A stretch of DNA of 6,955 nt, taken from assembly GCA_900543155.1 (NCBI GenBank), contig UQQN01000116.1:1-6955 (forward strand). Reading direction: 5' to 3'. Within the stretch, counting starts at the first letter, position 1; every line of letters starts with the position of its first letter. Below are positions 1 through 5,325 of the stretch, piece after piece. The notes under the pieces are model-generated. The model saw nothing but the letters and a program-made list of their open reading frames with translations, had not been told where the DNA came from and did not search any database. Origin of the DNA: an uncultured Prevotella sp. (lineage in GTDB: Bacteria; Bacteroidota; Bacteroidia; Bacteroidales; Bacteroidaceae). A program made the translations under genes and the position numbers.

Positions 1-24
1 TAACGCAAATCGAATTATAATACC

Positions 25-32
25 TAACTTTG
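25..32 (+). promoter_or_regulatory. Probable Bacteroidetes-type -7 promoter element for the queA-like gene
   Basis: TAACTTTG matches the Bacteroidetes -7 consensus TAnnTTTG and lies 25 nt before the ATG at 58. The expected -33 element (TTTG) would fall at about positions 0-5, where the window begins, and no TTTG is visible in the few bases present. Transcription would start near 38-40 and give a short A/T-rich leader without a Shine-Dalgarno sequence, as is common in this phylum. Confidence 0.5.
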
Positions 33-57
33 CGCCATAAAAAAAGATTTTATTTTT

Positions 58-1290
58 ATGATACAAGACCCTAAACATATCCACATAGCCGACTACGACT
101 ACCCCTTGCCCGATGAGCGCATTGCTAAATACCCTAAAACGGTGCGCGACGAATCGAAACTTCTGCTTTATCGCAGTGGCGAAATTGCTGAGGACACGTT
201 TTATAATTTGCCCAACTATTTGCAACAGGGCGAACTCATGGTGTTTAACAACACAAAGGTGATTCAGGCACGTCTGCACTTTCACAAATCGACAGGAGCA
301 CTTATTGAGGTGTTCTGCCTTGAACCACACACGCCTCACGACTACCAAGTGAATTTTTCCACTACACGACGTGTGGCTTGGACGTGCTTGGTGGGCAACC
401 TGAAAAAATGGAAGGAAGGACGCTTGGAGCGCGAAATCATGGTGAATGGCCGTCCCGTTGTGCTCACTGCCGAACGTGTTGGCGTGAGTGGTACGGGATA
501 TGAGGTGGTTTTTGATTGGGGTGACGACACAATCACTTTCTCTGAGGTGCTTGAGGCTATCGGCGAACTGCCCATCCCACCCTATTTGAACCGTGCCACA
601 GAACAGTGCGACCTTAAAACCTATCAAACGGTTTATAGCAAAGTGAAAGGCTCTGTGGCTGCACCTACTGCGGGATTGCACTTTACGGAACGTGTGCTCC
701 GTGCACTCGACGAAAAGGGCATTGAACGAAACGAAATTACGCTACACGTGGGAGCGGGCACTTTTAAGCCGGTTAAGAGCGAGGAGATTGGGGGACACCC
801 TATGCACGCTGAATGGATTGCTGTGAAGCGCGAAAGCATTGAACGCCTCATTGCTCACGGCGGTCATTGCATTGCTGTGGGAACAACCTCTGTGCGCACA
901 CTCGAAAGTCTTTATTACTTGGGGGTTATGATTCATAACAACGCGAATATTCACCCCGACGACTTACACGTGCCGCAATGGATGCCTTACGACTATGCGG
1001 CATCGCCTGAGGTGAAGCTTACCACCATTGAGTCGCTACGAGCTATTGCGCAGTGGATGGATCGCAACGAATTACCTGTGCTGCATGCCTCAACGCAGAT
1101 TATTATTGCACCGGGCTACAAATATAACGTGATTAAAGCGATAGTTACAAACTTCCATCAGCCTAAGTCTACACTGCTGCTGCTTGTTTCGGCTCTCATT
1201 GGCGACAACTGGCACCGCGTGTATGACTATGCACTCAGTCACGACTTCAGATTTTTGAGCTACGGAGATAGCTCTTTGCTGATTCCGTAA
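58..1290 (+). CDS. queA: S-adenosylmethionine:tRNA ribosyltransferase-isomerase (QueA family, long form)
   Basis: QueA enzymes transfer and isomerise the ribosyl part of S-adenosylmethionine onto 7-aminomethyl-7-deazaguanine in the anticodon wobble position, making epoxyqueuosine in the tRNA queuosine pathway in the cytoplasm. Family motifs are clear: VFNNTKVIQARL (62-73), GELPIPPYL (169-177), YQTVYS followed by VAAPTAGLHFT (189-210), HVGAGTFKPVK (230-240), HPMHAEW (247-253), AVGTTSVRTLES (273-284), TNFHQPKSTLL (364-374) and FRFLSYGD (398-404). At 410 residues it is longer than the usual roughly 340-360. Much of the excess is an insertion at about 287-343, between the GTTSVR motif and the TQIII/PGY strand. 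Bacteroidales often carry such a long paralog beside a canonical QueA (recalled knowledge), so it may be the second copy and its exact substrate is less certain. The start at 58 leaves a complete N-terminus. The NUDIX gene follows after 31 nt with no terminator between. Confidence 0.9.
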   Translation: MIQDPKHIHIADYDYPLPDERIAKYPKTVRDESKLLLYRSGEIAEDTFYNLPNYLQQGELMVFNNTKVIQARLHFHKSTGALIEVFCLEPHTPHDYQVNFSTTRRVAWTCLVGNLKKWKEGRLEREIMVNGRPVVLTAERVGVSGTGYEVVFDWGDDTITFSEVLEAIGELPIPPYLNRATEQCDLKTYQTVYSKVKGSVAAPTAGLHFTERVLRALDEKGIERNEITLHVGAGTFKPVKSEEIGGHPMHAEWIAVKRESIERLIAHGGHCIAVGTTSVRTLESLYYLGVMIHNNANIHPDDLHVPQWMPYDYAASPEVKLTTIESLRAIAQWMDRNELPVLHASTQIIIAPGYKYNVIKAIVTNFHQPKSTLLLLVSALIGDNWHRVYDYALSHDFRFLSYGDSSLLIP

Positions 1291-1321
1291 TTGTGTGTGG
1301 GTGCCGTTATACTAACAAATC

Positions 1322-1852
1322 ATGTGCATGTTACACCCTTCCTCTAAAATTATGCAAGATAATTCAGCTGAAATGTTGCCCATCGTGGATAACGAGGGTA
1401 AAGTGATTGGTAGTGCCTCTCGAGGCGAATGTCACAACGCAAAAAGCATGTTGTTGCACCCTGTGGTACACCTACACGTGTTTAATGCACAAGGAGATGT
1501 TTTCTTACAACACCGTCCTGCATGGAAGACTGTGCAACCCAATAAATGGGATACGGCTGTGGGTGGACACATCGATTGGGGCGAAACTGTGGAAGAGGCT
1601 CTACAGCGCGAAACACGCGAGGAAATTGGACTCACAGACCTAACGCCTGAGTTTCTGTGTAAATACATTCACCAATCTGAGGTGGAACGAGAATTGGTAT
1701 ATGTGTTCCGCACTATTACCACAGTCGCTCCTGCACCCTCTAACGAACTCGATGGCGGACGCTTCTTCACCATGCAAGAACTACACCAACGCATGGGCAC
1801 CCAATTCTTTACCCCCAACTTTGAAGCTGAATGGATGCGCATTTTTGGATAG
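1322..1852 (+). CDS. NUDIX hydrolase (IPP isomerase-like/YfcD-like clade)
   Basis: NUDIX enzymes hydrolyse nucleoside diphosphates linked to another moiety, or related substrates, in the cytoplasm. The full NUDIX box G-x5-E-x7-R-E-x-x-E-E-x-G is present from G82 to L104, including the metal-binding R96-E97 and E100-E101 pairs. The preceding part (IVDNEGKVIGSASRGE at 21-36, HPVVHLHVF at 46-54, then a Q-R-P and W-D-T-A-V-G-G stretch) is typical of the branch containing YfcD and isopentenyl-diphosphate isomerase. The substrate cannot be told from sequence. The cysteine and histidine pattern needed for true IPP isomerase was not verified, so I do not call it Idi. ATGs at 1322, 1328 and 1352 are all in frame. 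The one at 1352 (MQDNSAEMLP) matches where relatives usually begin and may be the true start, giving 166 residues. It is probably cotranscribed with the queA-like gene. The TAG stop lies just before the repeat tract. Confidence 0.88.
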   Translation: MCMLHPSSKIMQDNSAEMLPIVDNEGKVIGSASRGECHNAKSMLLHPVVHLHVFNAQGDVFLQHRPAWKTVQPNKWDTAVGGHIDWGETVEEALQRETREEIGLTDLTPEFLCKYIHQSEVERELVYVFRTITTVAPAPSNELDGGRFFTMQELHQRMGTQFFTPNFEAEWMRIFG

Positions 1853-1876
1853 CACAAGTCCACGAACTCGCATAGG

Positions 1877-1940
1877 TATACCTCGCATAAAATACGTCTC
1901 ACATTGGATATACCTCGCATAAAATATATCTTGCATTGGA
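1877..1940. repeat. Two-copy 32-bp tandem repeat with degenerate flanking units
   Basis: Copies at 1877-1908 and 1909-1940 share TATACCTCGCATAAAATA and end in CATTGGA. They differ at only a few positions (CGTCTCA against TATCTTG). A truncated third unit (TAGTTCTCAAATAA) follows at 1941-1954. The NUDIX gene end TTGGATAG (1845-1852) plus CTCGCATA (1867-1874) looks like a degenerate first unit. The tract lies between the NUDIX stop and the terminator, so it would sit in the mRNA 3' region. It has the form of a small variable-number tandem repeat. There are no unique spacers, so it is not CRISPR. Confidence 0.85.
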
Positions 1941-1961
1941 TAGTTCTCAAATAACACATTT

Positions 1962-1999
1962 AAGAGCAAGCAGCTACAAACAGGTTGCTTGCTCTTTTT
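1962..1999 (+). terminator. Intrinsic terminator of the queA-NUDIX transcript
   Basis: AAGAGCAAGCA (1962-1972) pairs perfectly with TGCTTGCTCTT (1986-1996) around a 13-nt loop, and the 3' arm runs into a T tract (1995-1999). It lies 110 nt after the NUDIX stop and ahead of the convergent regulator gene, so it most likely ends the plus-strand transcript. Confidence 0.85.
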
Positions 2000-2082
2000 C
2001 GTCTCTATACACAAGCTAAAATAGAGCTTATTCGAAATTTTTGAAGGCATTCACAACGTCCACAACGTACAAGTCTTTACAT

Positions 2083-2113
2083 AAAAATAATGCCTGACAT
2101 CACTGCCAGGCAT
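2083..2113 (-). terminator. Intrinsic terminator of the HTH regulator gene
   Basis: ATGCCTG (2090-2096) pairs with CAGGCAT (2107-2113) around a 10-nt loop. On the minus strand the stem is followed by T-A-TTTTT (2089-2083). It starts 28 nt beyond the regulator stop. The other side is also T-rich (ATTTTATTATT), so some bidirectional activity is possible. Confidence 0.75.
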
Positions 2114-2140
2114 CATTTTATTATTCAAAATATCAAGAAA

Positions 2141-2686
2141 CTATCGATTAGAAGGAACAAAAGATTCGTAAGTTCCGTTGCTATAAAACACACGAATCTC
2201 TTTTATCTTACGTTCATCTTTGTCAATATTTATCGCACTTGTTACTACGTTACCATTTCCACGAACCACATTACGTGCATCCCGACGAGAACCATAGGCG
2301 TTGGCACGTTGTTCAACAGAGGTACGAGGCGCAACAGGAGGTTCCTCAGAAAAGAGGGAAGGGGCTTCTGCACTACTTGCCGACAGCGCACCTAACGCAT
2401 CTGCTTCCTCAGGGGCAATAGCGGCGTTTTGATCGGCAACCCCACTTGCCTCATGACTACCCGCAGAAGACGATTCTGGGCTCAACATTTCGCCTTCGTT
2501 AAACATCAACCATTTAACATTTATTTCGGGGAAAGCTTGGTGTATACCGGTTACAGCTCTTTGTGAAGGTTGGGTGCGACCATTAAAGATACTGGAGAGT
2601 GTAGCAGCCGAAATTCCTATCAGCGTTGCGAAATCTTGTTGCGAGAGCTTGTAGTGCTCCATGATGGTACGTATTCTATCGATCAT
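2141..2686 (-). CDS. XRE-family helix-turn-helix transcriptional regulator with low-complexity linker
   Basis: This 181-residue protein probably binds DNA as a regulator. The N-terminus (about 1-65) is a Cro/C1-type helix-turn-helix: LSQQDFATLIGIS (14-26) forms the first helix and turn, SAATLSSIFNGRTQPS (26-41) the recognition helix and the wing-like segment, followed by the family-typical INVKWLMFNEGEML (55-68). Residues 69-125 are rich in Ser, Ala, Glu and Pro and are probably disordered. The C-terminus ends in KIKEIRVFYSNGTYESFVP (160-178), a tail I recall from Bacteroidales proteins of this type but whose role I do not know. The ATG at 2686 is preceded by AAAGGAAC (2698-2691), a good ribosome-binding site 5-7 nt away, which fixes the start. 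No membrane segment or metabolite-binding domain is visible. The gene stands alone between its own promoter region and terminator. The target is unknown, and self-regulation is possible given the upstream palindrome. Confidence 0.87.
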   Translation of the reverse strand: MIDRIRTIMEHYKLSQQDFATLIGISAATLSSIFNGRTQPSQRAVTGIHQAFPEINVKWLMFNEGEMLSPESSSAGSHEASGVADQNAAIAPEEADALGALSASSAEAPSLFSEEPPVAPRTSVEQRANAYGSRRDARNVVRGNGNVVTSAINIDKDERKIKEIRVFYSNGTYESFVPSNR

Positions 2687-2785
2687 ATCAGTTCCTTTAT
2701 TATATTATAGGATGTATTATCTGTTTTCTAAGTGCCCAAACAAACGATGAAAGGACTATCTGCTGCACCTGCCATGCCTCTATCA

Positions 2786-2816
2786 CAAATATAGGTCAGA
2801 AAAATTGAACAATTTT
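2786..2816 (-). promoter_or_regulatory. Candidate promoter and operator of the HTH regulator
   Basis: On the minus strand TATATTTG (2793-2786) matches the -7 consensus TAnnTTTG. Just upstream of it is a perfect 7-bp inverted repeat, AAAATTG-aa-CAATTTT (2801-2816), which would cover the -33 region. Its TTG lies 16 nt from the -7 element, closer than the usual 19-21, so the promoter is imperfect. An alternative is TTTG at 2736-2739 on the minus strand, with a weak TACATCCT about 20 nt downstream. A palindrome overlapping a regulator's own promoter suggests autoregulation; this is inference. Confidence 0.4.
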
Positions 2817-3649
2817 GGGCGCTGCATCTTTTCACCAATCAAATTAGGTGGCTAAAAGAGGATGCCTTTTCAAGAGATAGCTAAAGGTGTTTTTAAGCAC
2901 ATCGCAATCCACTTTTTTGCTGTTTACCCCAAACTGAATTTTGAGGTACAAAAGTGCGCTTTTCAACCTTCAGCCAGTCAACTGCAACAAGAGGAGGTGC
3001 AACAGCCTCTCTCTCTTAGCGTTTACAAAGGTAAAGAATCTCGTTCATTTGAACAACACATTTCCAAATTATTTTAGAATTTACATTTAAATATCTAGAT
3101 TCGCATTTTAAAATCTACCAATTTACATAACAAAACCAAATTTACATTTTACAGATTTACAGACCTATATAGACGCTGCAAGTAATTAAAGTAAAACGAT
3201 TCATTAAATCAGCGTTTTTATTGGTTTTCAAACACTTGCAAACAAAATACAACTATTTTACAACCCCAAAATTCATACATACAAAAACCATGCACTATTT
3301 AATCAACTTTTTCACGAACAAAAAGCCGTTTTCGTTGGTTTCCAATACATTACACTTAAAGCAAATGAGTGCATAAATATCAATCAACAAAACCGATTTA
3401 CTATATTACATTTTAAAAGCTATATATTTATCATTTTAAATACTGAGTAATTAAACAATTTACAAATATCACAATTTGTATTTTCATATTTAGTTTTACA
3501 TATTTACATTTACACAGTTAGACTTGTAAATGCTAACAAATCCTTAATCTAAATTTCGGCTTAAAAAAGAAGATCATTATTTGCTTATTTTTCTGCACAC
3601 CTACAAATGCACAATTCTTTACTTTTAAAGCAGCCACAGCGCACAATTA

Positions 3650-3681
3650 TTTACGTATCTATCTGATTATCAATATATTTG
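3650..3681 (+). promoter_or_regulatory. Candidate promoter inside the A+T-rich interval
   Basis: TATATTTG (3674-3681) matches the Bacteroidetes -7 consensus fully. TTTA (3650-3653) sits exactly 20 nt upstream in the place of the -33 TTTG, with one mismatch. Transcription would begin near 3687-3689. In A+T-rich DNA such matches can arise by chance, so confidence is limited. Confidence 0.35.
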
Positions 3682-3687
3682 CATTAA

Positions 3688-3801
3688 AAACGCCTTATTT
3701 CATCCTCTCTCAATCTAGAACGAATGCAAATCGTTTTTGCTTGCTATAGATAGCATTTTAAATACTTATCTCTCAAAAAGCACCTTTTTAAGGCACTTTT
3801 T
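3688..3801 (+). ncRNA. Putative small structured RNA of about 114 nt
   Basis: No known RNA family is recognised; this is a prediction from layout. Downstream of the promoter-like site at 3650-3681 three local inverted repeats follow in order: GCAAA-tcgtt-TTTGC (3726-3740), GCTAT-ag-ATAGC (3743-3754), and a longer hairpin, AAAAAG-CA-CCTT-TTT-AAGG-CA-CTTTTT (3775-3801), whose 3' arm ends in five T residues like an intrinsic terminator. The two CA bulges form a symmetric internal loop. Nothing in the segment looks coding. The stems are A/U-rich and weak, and the terminator-like hairpin could work on either strand, so the direction is inferred only from the promoter match. Confidence 0.25.
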
Positions 3802-4221
3802 CTCCCCTAAAACGGCAAAATTTACATTTTCTACTTCCATGGACAAGAAACTGTGGGAGATTTACCTACATTTTCAAGCCCAAAACTACCACTTACAGCA
3901 AGCCACAGTCTACGATAAAAGAAAGAATAAGACAGGGCTGAAGGGAAGGATCTTTGCTTTTGTACAGATTAGAACCACAAATAGAAAAAGCAGTGAATTG
4001 AAAAACCGAACAATTTACGCACAAAACTATAAGCAACAACAACCAACTAGTGTATGAACGCTCTGTGTTTGAATCTGCCAAACAGAAGAGAAATTTTCAG
4101 CCTATTTTCATACCCATAAATTCTCTCAAATAAAGACGACAAGAACGCTGTTTTCCCATCTTCTTACATCCCTCAGCAATGAAGCAATTTCCCTCTCCCA
4201 CCCCATCCCAAAAAGCGCTAC

Positions 4222-4257
4222 AAAAAAGAGCTTTTGGCGCAATACCAAAAGCTCTTT
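4222..4257 (-). terminator. Intrinsic terminator of the amn-holA operon
   Basis: AAAGAGCTTTTGG (4225-4237) and CCAAAAGCTCTTT (4245-4257) form a perfect 13-bp stem with a 7-nt loop. On the minus strand the stem runs into a six-residue T tract ending at 4222. It starts 28 nt beyond the holA stop. Confidence 0.92.
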
Positions 4258-4284
4258 GAAAAATATCAAAACACTAACCGAACG

Positions 4285-5325
4285 TCAGTGTAATATAAAA
4301 AACATTAATTCCTTCATCAAGTCACCAGCTGGCGTATGCGAACCTTCAGAACCTTTTAGACGAGCATCAGTGCGTCGTATCTCTCCCAAAATATTCATCA
4401 CCTTCATGCCCGAATAAAGGCGCATGCCAGGCAATACATTTTTCTTTACTTGCCAATCCGTCATACCTAACCACGATGCTAAACCTGCAGGAGACTTGTC
4501 GGGCGAATAAAACGACAGCATTAAATTAGAGAAATAAGTAAAGAGAGAGGAAAGTGTGCGAGGAATATCTTTCGAATTATTGTAAAAATATTTCGCCATT
4601 CTATTTACTTTCAGCACGTCTTTTTGCCCAATAGCATCCAACAGCTCATACACATTAAAATCTCTGGTAAGGGCAATATGCTGTTGAACAAGCTGTGTTG
4701 TAACTACTTTTTCGCCTTCGGGCAATGCAATGAGCAGTTTGTCGAGCTCTGAAGCCAAACGGTTAAGGTCAGCACCCACACACTCTGCTACCATCTCAGC
4801 AGCCCCAGGAGCAGCAGCCACATGCTTGCGACGCAGATAATTCTGCACAAAAGTGGGAAGTTGGTTATCATAGAGTTTTTTCGACTCAAAGAGCACTCCC
4901 TCTTTATTTATGAGAGTAGCCACTTTGGTGCGACGATCGAGCACACCATTCTTGTGGCAAAACACAAGTATAGTACTGGGTTGTACCTTACGAAAATAGG
5001 CTTCGAGATGCCCTATATTCTTTAAATTCTGTGCCTCTTTAACCACTATAACCATGTGTTGTGCTGCCATCGGATAAGACCTTGCAGCAGTCACTATGGC
5101 ATCAATATCTGCATCCGCACCAAAGAACGTAATTAAATTAAAATCGCGTTCCTCAGGCTTTAAAATAGTATCGACAATAAAGTCTGCCACACGGTCGATG
5201 TAGTAGCTCTCATCGCCCATTAAATAATAAATAGGCTTAAGATTGCCAGCTTGCACATCACGACAAATTTGGTCGTAAGTGATGCCTGCTGGTTTCTTTT
5301 TAAATGTTCCTGTATATCCTGCCAT
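4285..5325 (-). CDS. holA: DNA polymerase III subunit delta (clamp loader)
   Basis: HolA is the delta subunit of the clamp-loader complex; it opens the beta sliding clamp so that it can be placed on DNA during replication. The 346-residue protein has the family layout: an N-terminal domain with YDQICRDVQAGNLKPIYYLMG and DESYYID (17-44), a middle domain containing FESKKLYDNQLPTFV (146-160) and the hallmark GADLNRLASELDKL (184-197), RDFNVYELLDAI (221-232), and a C-terminal helical domain with RTDARLKG (318-325). Length is normal for the family. I place the start at the ATG at 5325, which shares its A with the last base of the amn stop (TGATG). In-frame TTG (5331) and GTG (5328) codons are possible but less likely. 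The one-base overlap suggests translational coupling. It is transcribed from the amn promoter and ended by the hairpin at 4222-4257. Confidence 0.93.
   Translation of the reverse strand: MAGYTGTFKKKPAGITYDQICRDVQAGNLKPIYYLMGDESYYIDRVADFIVDTILKPEERDFNLITFFGADADIDAIVTAARSYPMAAQHMVIVVKEAQNLKNIGHLEAYFRKVQPSTILVFCHKNGVLDRRTKVATLINKEGVLFESKKLYDNQLPTFVQNYLRRKHVAAAPGAAEMVAECVGADLNRLASELDKLLIALPEGEKVVTTQLVQQHIALTRDFNVYELLDAIGQKDVLKVNRMAKYFYNNSKDIPRTLSSLFTYFSNLMLSFYSPDKSPAGLASWLGMTDWQVKKNVLPGMRLYSGMKVMNILGEIRRTDARLKGSEGSHTPAGDLMKELMFFILH

Larger units (their letters stand above)
3079..3829 (+). repeat. Dispersed ATTTACATTT motif, four exact same-strand copies
   Basis: Exact copies of the 10-mer ATTTACATTT lie at 3079-3088, 3140-3149, 3502-3511 and 3820-3829, all on the plus strand. 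Near copies are at 3121-3128 (ATTTACAT), 3155-3162 (ATTTACAG), 3405-3413 (ATTACATTT) and 3861-3874 (TTTACCTACATTTT). Spacing is irregular, so this is not a tandem array. Even in a sequence of about 28 % G+C a given 10-mer of this composition should be rare in 750 bases. The function is unknown: protein-binding sites or decayed repeat copies are both possible. Confidence 0.6.
2871..4220. other. Long A+T-rich interval without a convincing protein gene
   Basis: Between the regulator promoter and the holA terminator I find no open frame with recognisable protein character. Hand counts of single 60-base lines give 15-32 % G+C between 3121 and 3540, against 58 % for a sampled line of the queA-like gene. 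Contents that can be supported are four exact ATTTACATTT copies, four CATTTTAAA copies, a direct repeat of GCACAATT(C/A)TTTAC (3609, 3641), and a promoter-like site followed by hairpins (3650-3801). Short frames at 2862-3077 and 3839-4057 have start codons but no known motifs. The stretch 4058-4220 shows nothing I can name. Confidence 0.6.

Noticed and set aside
1877..1940. CRISPR-like array
   Set aside because: The two units are directly adjacent with no unique spacers, and no cas gene is present.
1781..2050. Minus-strand frame across the tandem repeat with repeated peptide pieces
   Set aside because: The repeated peptide is a by-product of the 32-bp DNA repeat. The frame runs antisense through the NUDIX gene end and across the terminator.
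2052..2069. Tandem CACAACGT(C/A) pair between the two convergent terminators
   Set aside because: Only two 9-bp units in a short non-coding spacer; too little to separate from chance.
2862..3077. 71-codon plus-strand frame beginning MPFQEIAKG
   Set aside because: No recognisable motif, composition shifting along its length, no good promoter or ribosome-binding site found, and it lies in the gene-free interval. It could be a lineage-specific small protein, but nothing supports that.
3737..4057. Plus-strand frame of 106 codons, or 72 codons from the ATG at 3839
   Set aside because: The long version starts at TTG inside the putative RNA. The ATG version encodes a basic, lysine- and glutamine-rich peptide without motifs and lies after a terminator-like hairpin. 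Translation is unproven.
4066..4084. TGTTTG/CAAACA hairpin after the 3839-4057 frame as a terminator
   Set aside because: The 6-bp stem is not followed by a T tract on the plus strand, so it does not resemble an intrinsic terminator.
2687..4284. Replication origin or tRNA/rRNA gene in the A+T-rich interval
   Set aside because: No cluster of TTATCCACA-like DnaA boxes and no cloverleaf or rRNA-like sequence was found on reading both strands.
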